Below, one piece after another: positions 10,336-22,469 of a stretch of 64,000 nt of DNA. Source of the DNA: Capra hircus (Eukaryota > Chordata > Mammalia > Artiodactyla > Bovidae); the NCBI RefSeq assembly GCF_001704415.2, contig NW_017189517.1, forward strand, positions 9,435,167 through 9,499,166, written 5' to 3'. Position numbers and translations under genes: made by a program. Within the stretch, counting starts at the first letter, position 1, and the number at the start of each line of letters is the position of its first letter. Below the pieces are notes generated by a model, which searched no databases, was not told the origin of the DNA, and worked only from the letters and a program-made list of their open reading frames with translations.

Positions 10336-13300
10336 TTACACTTCAGTTCAGTTCAGTTCAGCTCAGTCGCTCAGTCATGTCCGACTCTTTGCGACCCCAT
10401 GAATCGCAGCATGCCAGGCCTCCCTGTCTATCACCAACTCCCGGAGTTCACTCAGACTCACGTCCATCAAGTCAGTGATGCCATCCAGCCATCTCATGCT
10501 CTGTCGTCCCCTTCTCCTCCTGCTCCCAATCCCTCCCAGCATCAGAGTCTTTTCCAATGAGTCAACTCTTTGCATGAGGTGGCCAAAGTACTGGAGCTTC
10601 AGCTTTAGCATCATTCCTTCCAAAGAAATCACAGGGCTGATCTCCTTCAGAATGGACTGGTTGGATCTCCTTGCAGTCCAAGGGACTCTCAAGAGTCTTC
10701 TCCAACACCACACTTCAAAAGCATCAATTCTTTGGTGCTCAGCCTTCTTCACAGTCCAACTCTCACATCCATACATGACCGCATGAAAAACCATAGCCTT
10801 GACTAGACGGACCTTAGTCAGCAAAGTAATGTCTCTGCTTTTGAATATGCTATCTAGTTTGGTCATAACTTTCCTTCCAAGGAGTAAGTGTCTTTTAATT
10901 TCATGGCTGCAGTCACCATCTGCAGTGATTTTGGAGCCCCTAAAAATAAAGTCTGACACTGTTTCCACTGTTTCCCCATCTATTCCCCATGAAGTGATGG
11001 AACCAGATGTCGTGATCTTTGTTTTCTGAATGCTGAGCTTTAGGCCAACTTTTTCACTCTCCTCTTTCACTTTCATCAAGAGGCTTTTTAGTTCCTCTTC
11101 ACTTTCTGCCATAAGGGTGGTGTCATCTGCATATCTGAGGTTATCAGTATTTCTCCCAGCAATCTTGATTCCAGCTTGTGTTTCTTCCAGTCCAGCGTTT
11201 CTCATGATGCACTCTGCATAGAAGTTAAATAAGCAGGGTGACAATATACAGCCTTGACGTACTCCTTTTCCTATTTGGAACCAGTCTGTTGTTCCATGTC
11301 CAGTTCTAACTCTTGCTTCCTGACCTGCATACAGATTTCTCAAGAGGCAGGTTAGGTGGTCTGGTATTCCCATCTCTCTCCGAATTTTCCACAGTTTCTT
11401 GTGATCCACACAGTCAAAGGCTTTGGCATAGTCAATAAAGCAGAAATAGATGTTTTTCTGGAACTCTCTTGCTTTTTCCATGATCCAGCGGATGTTGGCA
11501 ATTTGATCTCTGGTTCCTCTGCCTTTTCTAAAACCAGCTTGAACATCTGGAAGTTCCCGGTTCACGTATTGCTGAAGCCTGACTTGGAGAATTTTGAGCA
11601 TTACTTTATTAGCGTGTGAGATGAGTGTAATTGTGCGGTAGTTTGAGCATTCTTTGGCATTGCCTTTCTTTGGAATTGGAATGAAAACTGACCTTTTCCA
11701 GTCCTGTGGCCACTGCTGAGTTTTCCAAATTTGCTGGCATATTGAGTGCAGCACTTTCACAGCATCATCTTTCAGGATTTGAAACAGCTCAACTGGAATT
11801 CCATCACCTCCACTAGCTTTGTTTGTAGTGATGCTTTCTAAGGCCCACTTGACTTCACATTCCAGGATGTCTGGCTCTAGATTAGTGATCACACCACCAT
11901 GATTATCTGGGTCGTGAAGACCTTTTTTGTACAGTTCTTCTGTGTATTCTTGCCACCTCTTCTTAATATCTTCTGCTTCTATTAGGTCCATACCATTTCT
12001 GTCCTTTATCAAGCCTGTCTTTGCACAAAATGTTCCCTTGGTATCTCTAATTTTCTTGAAGAGATCTCTAGTCTTTCCCATTCTGTTATTTCCCTCTATT
12101 TCTTTGCATTGATCCCTGAAGAAGGCTTTCTTATCTCTTCTTGCTATTCTCTGGAACTCTGCATTCAGATGCTTATGTCTTTCCTTTTCTCCTTTGCTTT
12201 TTGCCTCTCTTCTTTTCACAGCTATTTGTAAGGCCACCCCAGACAGCCATTTTGCTTTTTTGCATTTCTTTTCCATGGGGATGGTCTTGATCCCTGTCTC
12301 CTATGCAATGTCACAAACCTCATTCCATAGTTCATCAGGCACTCTATCTATCAGATCTAGGCCCTTAAATCTATTTCTCACTTCTACTGTATAATCATAA
12401 GGGATTTGATTTAGGTCATACCTGAATGGTCTAGCGGTTTTCCCTACTTTCTTCAATTTGAGTCTGAATTTGGCAAAAAGGAGTTCATGATCTGAGCCAC
12501 AGTCAGCTCCTGGTCTTGTTTTTGTTGACTGTATAGAGCTTCTCCATCTTTGGCTGCAAAGAATATAATCAGTCTGATTTCAGTGTTGACCGTCTGGTGA
12601 TGTCCATGTGTAGAGTCTTCTCTTGTGTTGTTGGAAGAAGGTGTTTGCTATGACCAGTGCATTTTCTTGGCAAAACTCTGTTAGTCTTTGCCCTGCTTCA
12701 TTCCTCATTCCAAGGCCAAATTTGCCTGTTACCCCAGGTGTTTCTTGACTTCCTATTTTTACATTCCAGTCCCCTATAATGAAAAAGACATCTTTTTGGG
12801 GTGTTAGTTCTAAAAGGTCTTGTAGGTCTTCATAAAACTGCTCAACTTCAGCTTCTTCAGTATTACTGGTTGGGGCATAGACTTGGATAACTGTGATATT
12901 GAATGGTTTGCCTTGGAGATGAACAGAGATCATTCTGTTGTTTTTGAGATTGCATCCAAGTAGTGCATTTCAGACTCTTTTGTTGACCATGATGGCTACT
13001 CCATTTCTTCTGAGGGATTCCTTCTTGCAGTAGTAGATATAATGGCTCATCTGAGTTAAATTCACCCATTCCAGTCCATTTTAGTTCACTGATTCCTAGA
13101 ATGTCGAACGTTCACCCTTGCCATCGTCTTGTTTGACCACTTCCAATTATGCCTCGATTCATGGACCTGACATTCCAGGTTCCTATGCAATATTGCTCTT
13201 CTACAGCAGTCAGGATCCTTTGCTTCTATCACCAGTCACATCCACAGACTGGGTATTGATTTTTGCTTTGGCTCCATCTCCTCATTATTTCTGGAGTTAT

Positions 13301-13765
13301 TTCTCCACTGATCTCCAGTAGCATACTTGGGACACCTAACTGACCTGGGGAGTTCCTCTTTCTGGTATCCTATGATTTTGCCTTTTCATACTGTTCATGG
13401 GGTTCTCAAGGCAAGAATACTGAAGTGGATTGCCATTCTCCTTCTCCAGTGGACCACGCATTCTGTCAGACCTCTCCACCATGACTCGCCCTGTCTTGGG
13501 TTGCCCTGCAGGCATGGCTTAGTTTCATTGAGTTAGACAAGGCTGTGGTTCTAGTGTGATTAGATTGACTAATTTTCTGTGAGTATGGTTTCAGTGTGTC
13601 TGCCCTCTGATGCCCTCTTCGCAACACCTACCATCTTACTTGGGTTTCTCTTACCTTGGCGTGGGGTATCTCTTCACGGCTGTCTCCAGCAAAGCACAGC
13701 CGCTGTTCCTTACCTTGGACGAGGGGTATCTCCTTACTGTCGCTGTTCCTGACCTTCAACGTGGG
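10336..13765 (-). mobile_element. BovB (RTE) LINE, nearly full length
   Basis: A minus-strand BovB of about 3.4 kb. At the left is its 3' end, with the typical tail of repeated 'ttcag' and 'ctcagtcgctcagtcatgtc'. Next come the reverse transcriptase, the endonuclease and the 5' region (13070-13765, with the repeated 'gctgttccttaccttgg'/'ggggtatctcc' motifs). BovB copies itself by nicking DNA with its endonuclease and reverse-transcribing its RNA at the nick, and it also mobilises Bov-A SINEs. This is the only copy here that spans all regions. Its 5' end abuts another BovB of opposite orientation at about 13765. The many long frames on the plus strand are antisense shadows. Confidence 0.95.
10375..13069 (-). 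pseudogene. BovB ORF2 (endonuclease-reverse transcriptase), broken
   Basis: The largest intact piece is 10375-12276 (633 codons). Residues there: motif A FIDYAKAFD at about 280-288, motif B GVRQGCILSP at about 338-347, catalytic YADD at 382-385. A C-terminal region with CESWTVKKAE and CWRRLL follows. The endonuclease part (12580-12933) shows the IIGDWN motif and YTWTSPDGQ. Three in-frame stops break the frame: TGA at 12970-12972 and at 12580-12582, both where CGA is expected (CpG decay), and TAG at 12301-12303 where CAG is expected. A frameshift lies in the N-terminal endonuclease near 13030. The RT core itself is undamaged. The protein as a whole cannot be made, so this is a dead copy of modest age. 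Confidence 0.9.
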
Positions 13766-15460
13766 AAATGCAGTACTTGCGGAGGAATCTCAAAAACGAT
13801 GAATGATCTCTGTTCGTTTCCAAGGCAAACCATTCAATATCATGGTAATCCAAGTCTATGCCCCAACCACTAATGCCAAAGAAGCAGAAAGCTAATGGCT
13901 CTATGAATACCTGCAAGATTGTCTAGAGCTAACACCAAAAAAAGACGTCCTTTTCATCATAGGAAACTGGAATGGAAAAGTAGGAATTCAAGAGACATCT
14001 AGATTAACAGGAAAGTTTGGCTTTGGAGTACAAAATGAAGCAGGACAAAGGCTAACAGAGTTTTGCCAGAGAAGGCATTACTCATAGCAAACACCCTCTT
14101 CCAATAGCATAAGAGAAGACTCTACACATGGACATCACCAGATGGTCAACACTAAAATCAGACTGATTATATTCTTTGCCAGCCAAAGATGGAGAAGCTC
14201 TATACAGTCAGAAAAAACAAGACCGCTTGTGGCTCAGATCATGAACTCCTTATTGCCAAATTCAGACTTAAATTGAAGAAAGTAGGGAAAGCCACTAGAC
14301 CATTCAGGTATGATCTAAATCAAATCCCTTATGATTATACAGTGGAAGTGAGAAATAGATTTAAGGGACTAGATCTGATAGAGTCCCTGATGAACTATGA
14401 ATTGAGGTTCGTGACATTATACAGGAGACAGGGATCAAGACCATCCCCATGGAAAAGAAATGCAAAATGGCAAAATGGCAAAATGGTTGTCTGAGGAGGC
14501 CTTACAAATAGCTGAGAAAATTAGAGAAGCAAAAGGCAAAGAAGAAAAGGAAAGTTATACACATTTGAATGCAGAGTTCCAAAGAGTAGCAAGGAGAGAT
14601 AAGAAAACCTTCTTAAGTGAACAATGCTGAGAAAGAGAGGAAAATAATAAAATGGGAAAGACAAGAGATCTCTTCAAGAAAATTAGAGATACCAAGGGAA
14701 CATTTCATGCCAAGATAAACACAATAAAGGACAAAAATCGTGTCGACCTAGCAGAAGCAGAAGATATTAAGAAGAGGTGGCAAGAATACACAGAAGAACT
14801 CTACAAAAAAGATCTTCTTGACCTAGAGTCAGACATCTTAGAGTGTGAAGATGGGCCTTAGGAAGCATCAAATGGGCCTTAGGAAGCATCATTATGAACA
14901 AAGCTAGTGGAGGTGATGGAATTTGAGCTATTTCAAATCCTGAAAGATGATGCTGTTAAAGTGTTGCACTCAATATGCCAGCAAATTTGGAAAATTCAGC
15001 AGTGGCCACAAGACTGGAAAAGGTCAGTGTTCATTCCAATCTCAAAGAAAGGCAATGCCAAAGAATGCTCAAACTACCACACAATTGCACTCATCTCACA
15101 CGCTAGCAAAGGAATGCTCAAAATTCTCCAAGCTAGGCTTCAACTGTATGTGAGCAAAGAACCTCCAGATGTTCAACCTGGATTTAGACAAGGCAGAGGA
15201 ACCAGAGATCAAATCACCAACATCCATGGGATCATAGATAAAGCAAGAGAATTCCAGAAAAACTTCTGCTTTATTGACTATGCTAAACCCTTGACTGTGT
15301 GGATCGTAACAAACTGTGGAAAATTCTGAAAGAGATGGGAATTCCAGACCACCTTACATGCCTCATGAGAAATCTGTATGCAGGTCAATAAGCAATAATT
15401 AGAATTTGACCATGGAACAACAGACTAGCTGCAAATTGGAAAAGGTGTATGTCAAGTGAC
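13766..15460 (+). mobile_element. BovB fragment, both ends missing
   Basis: Plus-strand BovB. It begins inside the endonuclease domain ('aaatgcagtacttgc') and ends in the RT region just before motif B ('gtatgtcaag'). Internal frameshifts, stops and a short local duplication (gatgggccttaggaagcatc, around 14850-14890) show it is more decayed than its neighbour. It lacks a BovB 3' end, which is unusual because LINEs normally lose the 5' end, so a later deletion or rearrangement is likely. It is an inverted repeat of 11258-12969. Confidence 0.9.
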
Positions 15461-15665
15461 AAAATACATATTGACAAATCACTAGGATCAAGTGACAATC
15501 AGTTAGTATCCTAGGATTGACAGTCACTAGGTATCCTTCCAAGAATTTGGAAGACCATTAGAAACTATGAAAATACTAGACTGTTTTCCATTATGTCTAA
15601 TGTGTGATATCAATAAATACTACTTTATGGGAGGATGAACTGCTATGGCATCCAACCATAAAACA

Positions 15666-15890
15666 GGCCTCCCAGGCAGCGCCAATGGTAAAAGAACCCG
15701 CCTGCCAATGCAGCAGACGTAAGAGATGCAGGTTAGATTCCTGGGTCAGGAAGATCCCCTGGAAAAGGGCATGGCAACCCCAGTATTCTTGTCTGGAGAA
15801 TCCCATAGATGGAGGAGCCTGGTGGGCTACCATCCATAGGGTTGCAAAGAATCAGACACAACTGAAGAAGCTTAGTATGCATGCATGCAT
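15666..15890 (+). mobile_element. Bov-tA SINE with perfect TSD
   Basis: Forward SINE with head 'ggcctcccaggcagcgcc', body and an alternating 'atgcatgcatgcat' tail. The 13-mer caaccataaaaca flanks it exactly (15653-15665 and 15891-15903). Confidence 0.95.
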
Positions 15891-15960
15891 CAACCATAAA
15901 ACATACTTTCGAAAGCAAACAAAACACTTATGTTTTGGAGGAGGCTCAGCTAATAACGTA

Positions 15961-16002
15961 GAGTCGGATATGACTGAAGTGACTTAGGAGCAGCAGCAGC
16001 AG
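15961..16002 (+). mobile_element. BOV-A2 3' tip
   Basis: Only the last 42 bases of a Bov-A SINE are present: 'gagtcggatatgactgaagt', 'gacttagg' and an AGC-repeat tail. This is either an extreme 5' truncation or a remnant. Confidence 0.75.
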
Positions 16003-16780
16003 GTAATAATAGACATTGGAATCTCACTTCCATTCCTGTAGTAAAAGTTAGGCTCTTAGAGTATTTAAATAGTAAAGTTGTGAAGGAGCCAAAATAAAAT
16101 TTCTGAGAAATAAGGCATCTGCTTGTCCTGGCATATTCTGATTTTGCAGGAGTCTCAGAGGCAACACACTGCAGCCGTGGTTGAATGGGCCTGTTCAACC
16201 CTTGTCTGGCAGGAAGGGGCATCTACACCTCCTGCCTGAGGATAAACCATGATCTCTCTGCAAGTGTGTATTTCCTTGGGGCAGAGAATGGGCCTGATGG
16301 TGATTAAGTACAGTGTGAGGAACAAAAAGTAAATGTTGCCCATTCTTTAGTGCAAAAACGGGAGGCAGTTTTACAAATCTTTCAAATCACTTTCTCAGAT
16401 GAACAAAAAACACTTGAAAAAACTTTATTCAGCTTCATCTAATCCACTGTGTGAGCATGGAGCTTTAAAGCTTAGTATGGTTTCATGATAAATAAAATCT
16501 ATATGTATGAATCATCCTTTCATTTATTTTTCCAAAATGATTCCAGAACTAGTCTTTAGAATCAAGACATTGTCCTCATCTTTAACATACTTTCTTAATT
16601 ATTAGCTTCCTTAGAGTTATACAAAGACAAAAAACACAGAGGACCAAAGCAATCAATCCACAGACAATCTATGGCATGATGTATATGTATGTATGTGTGT
16701 GCACACATGTGTGTATATAGACGTGTGTGACACACGTGTGTGCACACACATGCACGCAAAACAATCTGGATGATGCAGAG
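16003..16780. other. Unassigned, with a TG/CA microsatellite
   Basis: No gene. At about 16681-16757 there is an interrupted tract of alternating purine-pyrimidine (tatgtatgtgtgtgcacaca and similar), which could adopt Z-DNA. Confidence 0.5.
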
Positions 16781-17108
16781 AAAATTGAGTAGTTTGCCTA
16801 CAAAGCTCTTTCTTGCCCTCTTCTGGGTATTATTTCTTCCTTGAAGCTGTAGCTGAAGGGTCACTTTTCTACAAAGAAGTCTAGCCTTCTGTGACTATCC
16901 CAGCACCAATTGCTAGCACCATTTCTCGTCTGCAGTGTTGCTTTTGCTCGTGCAGCTTGTTGTTTGTTGGATTAGTACCTATCTCCCTTCTACATTAACT
17001 CTATGAAAGAAGTGACCATGTCTTTTCCCTCATATTGTATATCCAGCATCTGGCACTGACCTTGAGACATAATATATGGGCAATAAATATTTGTTGAGTG
17101 AACAAACA
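16781..17108 (+). mobile_element. L2 LINE 3' end
   Basis: It ends with 'gggcaataaatatttgttga' and 'gtgaacaaac', the L2 terminal signature. Upstream are 'catctggcactgacc' and 'gaagtctagccttctgtgac', in the order of the L2 3' region. Confidence 0.8.
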
Positions 17109-17246
17109 CAGGAGTTTTAACAAGGGAGAGTATGGTAGACACTGAAGTGAGGCCAGAGTTAAGGCAGACTGGGGTTGTCACCAAGGTGCTCTGAGCAGCC
17201 ATGGGTCAGCAGGAAGGTGCCAAGAAAGGATCTCTGAAGCAGGTAG

Positions 17247-17453
17247 TGCCATGTGTTCAGTCATGTCCAACTCTTTGCAACTTTATGGACTCCGCCAGGC
17301 TCCTCTGTCTATGGGATTTTTCAGCAAGAATACTGAAGCGGGTTGCCATTTTCTCCTCCAGGGAATCTTTCTGACCCAGAGGTCCAACCCATGTCTCCTG
17401 TGTCTCCTGCATTGCAGGGGATTCTTTGCCCACTGAACCATTGGGGAAGCCTG
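17247..17453 (-). mobile_element. Bov-tA SINE
   Basis: Reverse Bov-tA, with head at the right ('ccattggggaagcct'). A 12-bp direct repeat with one mismatch flanks it (tgaagcaggtag at 17235-17246, tgaagcagatag at 17454-17465). Confidence 0.94.
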
Positions 17454-17465
17454 TGAAGCAGATAG

Positions 17466-18840
17466 AAAGGCACTCAGAGAAAGACAAGGAATCCCAAAGA
17501 CAAACTTTGGCTCAACATGAAATAACGTCTTAGGTCAGCTGGTATATAAAATGCCTTTTGAAAATAATAAAATGAATCTTCTTTTGATAGCAGAATTTGG
17601 GTATAAGAAAATGTATGTTCAAAAAACATTCTGATTCTTTCTATAATACTAACTGTATAAATTAGTAAGTGACAAACATAATGAAAGCTCACTCTTAAAA
17701 GATGATTTTTAAAACTCTGAACTTTTTGGAGAAAACGTTCTACTAAAAAAATGCAGCTTCTAGAAGGAAGCCCAGACAAAGAAAGATCTTTCTACAATAA
17801 GGAAAGACAGTGAAGTAATAAGCAACTCGGAATTTAGAACCCAATTACTCAACATAAATGTTATTAGTAAACTGAAATATTTTAAGATTCTTGTATTCTT
17901 ATAAACTGAAAATTACAAACCATGCATACAGTTGTATTGAAGTACTTGCATTAAATTTCAGTACTGAAATTGTACAAGGGAGCTGATATGTTTAAGAAAT
18001 AGGCTTGAAAATAGGCAAAACTATGTGTGAATCCTGACACGTTGGATGGGATTCTTAACCCCTGAAAGTCTCAGTTCCTTAATATAGACTTTGACCATGA
18101 ACATAATTATGGTACCTCAGAAAGTCATAAAGATGAAAGGAGACAACATATAAAAAGAGCTTGACTGTGCTTAGCTTATGAGGGTTAAATATGTGCTAAT
18201 CATTGTGAAGTAACTGAAACTACCCCTTTAAACATTTTAAAATAGTTCTTAAAAACTTCTCTCTCCATCAGATTTGCTCTTCAGTTTCACTGAGTTGGGT
18301 TTTTTCTCATCCGTAAGAAGAACATTTAAATATATTCTTATTTTTCCTATTCAAAGTTAGCAAAAATGTGTTCCATAGGCACATAGGAAAGAATTTCTCC
18401 TTTTTCCCTTCCCAGGTTCCTTCTTGTACTGGAGGAATTATTTCCTCTCTCCTTTTCTTCTCCTCTGCTTTCTGAACACACCTATGCTGACTACTTGGCT
18501 AGAGTTCACACTCACTGACTCCCCTGTCACTGGTGTGGAGAGCTGAACTCATTCATTATAGAAGAAGGGTAGAGAGTCATTTTTTAATCAGTATTTTGAA
18601 AGGATAATAACTTGGCATTTATAAATTAACAATCTATAAATATTACATTATACATACTTACTCTTCTGTTTTAGTATTTCTAAAGTTCTTAATGCAACCA
18701 TCCTGTAGATAATTTTTTTCCTAGAGTGCTATATTTTAGGAAAGGTTTATCATGTTCTTTCTGTTCTCCTCCTTTTTTTTTTAGCTTAAAGTTAGGCATC
18801 TTCCAGATGCAAGCATGCTTCAACTTAACTGAAGCTTAGG
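17466..18840. other. Unassigned, with a MIR at about 18010-18215
   Basis: MIR-like order at 18010-18215 (+): 'gattcttaacccctgaaagtc', 'tcataaagatgaaaggagac', 'gtgcttagcttatgagggtt'. The rest is AT-rich with no recognised gene. Confidence 0.5.
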
Positions 18841-18847
18841 AACCACT

Positions 18848-19118
18848 GCTGCTGCTGCTGCTAAGTCGCTTCAGTCGTGTCCGACTCTGTGCAACCCCAG
18901 AGACGGCAGCCCACTAGGCTCCCCTGTCCCTGGGATTCTCCAGGCAAGAACACTGGAATGGGTTGCCATTTCCTTCTCCAATGCATGAAAGTGAAAAGTG
19001 AAAGTGAAGTCGTGTCCGACTCTTCACGACCCCATGGACTGCAGCCTACCAGGCTCCTCCATCCATGGGATTTTCCAGGCAAGAGTACTGGAGTGGGGTG
19101 CCATCGCCTTCTCTGTAA
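18848..19118 (-). mobile_element. BOV-A2 dimeric SINE
   Basis: Reverse dimer with a CTG-repeat tail at the left and the 'gcatgaaagtgaaaagtgaa' linker. An 8-bp direct repeat gaaccact flanks it (18840-18847 and 19119-19126). Confidence 0.95.
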
Positions 19119-19269
19119 GAACCACTAGTATCCTCAATTCATTTCCTGTCCCCTAATCTGAACCTTACAAGGTTTAACTTAGGTCACAGGGAGCAACTTG
19201 AACTGTTTAACACTAGGTTTTTATATGATTATACAGCAAGCTAAAGACATTTTAAAAATACATCAAGAC

Positions 19270-19342
19270 AGAATGATGATGGTATCTATATATATATACA
19301 CACACACACATATATATATATATTGAGAGAGAGAGAGAAATT
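19270..19342. repeat. Compound microsatellite (TA)n(CA)n(TA)n(GA)n
   Basis: Successive short tracts: 'tatatatatatacacacaca', then TATATA, then GAGAGAGAGAGAG. The tracts differ in base composition, so the locus is probably length-variable. Confidence 0.85.
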
Positions 19343-19572
19343 AGGAAAAACAGAATACATATTTGGTAGCACAGTTCCCTGTTTGAAAGCAAGATTAATC
19401 ATACTAACCTGGCTTAGCTAAATATCTTTTGAAAGGTGTATGTTTTTCACAGATGGATCCCTTATTCTAAATTTTTATGTTCCCATTTCATTTTTTTCTC
19501 TGTGTGAAAATCAAGTAAGGAGATAATAAATATGCAAATTTAAAAAATTCAGTCCCACTATAGACCATTTTT

Positions 19573-19840
19573 CGGAGAAGGCAATGGCAACCCACTCCAG
19601 TACTCTTGCCTGGAAAATCCCATGGACGGAGGAGCCTGGTAGGCTGCAGTCCATGGGGTCGCTGAGGGTCGGACACCACTGGAGCGACTTCACTTTCACT
19701 TTTCACTTTCATGCATTGGAGAAGGAAATGGCAACCCACTCCAGTGTTCTTGCCTGGAGAATCCCAGAGACGGGGGAGCCTGGTGGGCTGCCATCTGTGG
19801 GGTCGCACAGAGTCGGACACGACTGAAGCGACTTAGCAGC
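19573..19840 (+). mobile_element. BOV-A2 dimeric SINE with perfect TSD
   Basis: Forward dimer with an 'acttagcagc' end. The 13-mer atagaccattttt flanks it exactly (19560-19572 and 19841-19853), and the body is little diverged, so it is a relatively young insertion. Confidence 0.96.
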
Positions 19841-19853
19841 ATAGACCATTTTT

Positions 19854-21847
19854 AGGTGAATGACTCTACCCAGTTTTTGAAGACGGCACCTAAGTAAGTA
19901 TTTTAATCTAGACTTTCAGGAGTCCTGGAGAAATTTTAATGGCTAGGATTTGCACATGATATTGCTGGTGCCAAATATTATGTGTTGCCTCCTTAGATCC
20001 TGATCTGCATCCTTTCTTCTATGAAAAATGGTGAACTTTGACCTGTCAGCCCCTCACTTTGTTTTCAATAAGGTGAGAAGCAAGTATGTCACTGACCAGC
20101 CACTTCAATGACCACATCTAAGACACTGAAACTGTTTCATCAAGTAAACACAGACATGACATAAAGTATGATCAGAGATAACAGTATGAAAAAATCCAAA
20201 CTGTATGCACTGATGTTGTTACTCCACAATTTGAAAAAGCATGATTCATACTCTCAAGAGATATAAAACTGCACAAATGTGATCACCCCAAGCACAGGGA
20301 ATTTTATCTTTTTGTACTCGATATATTTCAAGTGCCTAGAACAGTTTCTCGCAAATAAATAGATGTTCAATAGATATGTCAATTGAGTGAATGATTAACA
20401 CAATATAAATGAAGAAAGGGCATCACTCCTAGTAGATTCTTGCGTTCCTTGATTCATGATTACTCTAGCTCTCTCAATGAGTACAACTGCTGTGCCTTTT
20501 AAAAAATTACATGAACTAGTATATCCTGGAATCTTGAAAATCAACGCAGAACCGGTAAATGTAAATAAGAGAAAGAAAATATAGTACTCATAGTCTTTAC
20601 AGAATGAGATATTAGGAACTGAAAATAAAAATTTAGAACAGAGTGTCTGAGATGGGGCCCTAAGGGCAAGGGGGACTCAGGGAACAATGAGGCAGGCATC
20701 CAAGACAAATGTTACCTACTTTGTAATATTCCTCATGGTCACTTGGATTCCCACACCACAAGCAAAGTGTGTTTAAACAAGTAGAAAAATAGAATGAGAA
20801 ATTATACCTATTCCTATTGGTAATACAACTGGACAAGAATAGATGAAAAATGTGTTGACTGGAGATTTGTTTTTATCTTAGATCAGAGTAATTTTTACTT
20901 TCTTTTTAAAAAATCATCCTATTAATAAAGGGGACTTAAATTGTGAAAATCAAATGTGTGACTTATTTTCACTGGCTGTTACAGAATAGACTTTTTAAAA
21001 AGATATATTTTATAACAAGCATACATCAGAGCAGCATTACCTAAAAGTGGAGGTAACTTGAGGACTGACCATAATCCAACTCTGTCAATTAAGAGGATAG
21101 TAAATATAAGTAATTACTAGACTATGGAACCAAAATACTAAGTCAATTGTGTTAGTTCACTTGAGGGCCAATATCATTAGCTCTTTCTCTCTTAACCTTA
21201 GATAGAACTCATGATCTGAAGCACGTCTGCAGATGCATGTTGCAACACTTTACAACCAGAATAATTACACAGCCCTTTCAGACACATGTACAAACAAGCA
21301 GTATTTTCCAGACCATGATGTTCCAGACAGGCAAATATTACAAAAAACAAAACAAAAATGAGCAATACATCATTGATGGGTATGACTCACAGGACATTAG
21401 CCAATGTACTTTCCAATAAGAAGTCTGATCAACACATGTCATAGGAAACAGGAGAATTTTCTCAGTAATTTTTCCAATTTCATATTTTCACACTTGAGAA
21501 AAACATATGGTTCTGTACTTAACAGACTTAGCAGTAGTGGGAGGCCTATGAAAACTGCTTGCAGCCATGACTCGGAGTATATCGTCAGAGTTTCTTCCAG
21601 AACTCTCTTAAGGACTTCCTCTTTTTCTAATGCTAAAAATAGATATTGTCCTATTTTATTCACTTGTATCATTATTCATTATGACCAGCATGAATATTAT
21701 TAGAAGAATATTTCTATTTTTACCCAGAGAAAAAACCATCACAGTTCAGTTGTAGAACTATTTAAAAAAAAAAAGAGAAAGAAATAGTCTGCTTTCTTGT
21801 TGTTATTACTTTTTGTTATACTAATTCTGAAATGGTTTTCAAAAATA
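19854..21847. other. Unassigned, with an L2 tip at about 20255-20400
   Basis: At 20255-20400 'aagtgcctagaacagtttct' followed by 'aaataaatagatgttcaata' marks an L2 3' end. The remainder is AT-rich. The frame at 21404-21703 (99 codons) resembles nothing known to me. Confidence 0.45.
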
Positions 21848-22469
21848 ATTCAGTTCAGTTCAGTCACTCAGTCATGTCTGACTCTTTGTGACCCCATGAA
21901 TTGCAGCACGCCAGGCCTCCCTGTCTATCACCAACTCCCGGAGTTCACTCAGACTCACGTCCATCGAATCAGTGATGCCATTCAGCCATCTCATCCTCTG
22001 TCGTCTCCTTCTCCTCCTTCCCCCAATCCCTCCCAGCATCAGAGTCTTTTCCAATGAGTCAGCTCTTCGCATGAGGTAGCCAAAGGACTGGAGCTTCAGC
22101 TTTAGTGTCATTCCTTCCAAAGAAATCCCAGGGCTGATCTCCTTCAGAATGGACCGGTTGGATCTCCTTGCAGTCCAAGGGACTCTCAAGAGTCTTCTCC
22201 AACACCACACTTCAAAAGCATCAATTCTTCAGCGCTCAGCCTTCTTCACAGTCCAACTCTCACATCCATACATGACTACTGGAAAAACCATAGCCTTGAC
22301 TAGATGGACCTTTGCTGGCAAAGTAATGTCTCTGCTTTTGAATATGCTATCTAGGTTGCTCATAACTTTCCTTCCAAGGAGTAAGCGTCTTTTAATTTCA
22401 TGGCTGCAGTCACCATCTGCAGTGATTTTGGAGCCCCAAAAATAAAGTCTGACATTGTTTCCACTGTTT
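21848..22469 (-). mobile_element. BovB 3' fragment
   Basis: 5'-truncated BovB in reverse orientation. Its 3' tail is at the left ('attcagttcagttcagtcac') and the truncation point at the right ('tttccactgttt'). Antisense frames encode the C-terminal CWRRLLRVPW region of ORF2. Confidence 0.95.

Noticed and set aside
10375..12276. 633-codon frame as a host gene
   Set aside because: It carries the reverse transcriptase motifs and BovB C-terminal residues and lies within a BovB element, so it is a LINE remnant.
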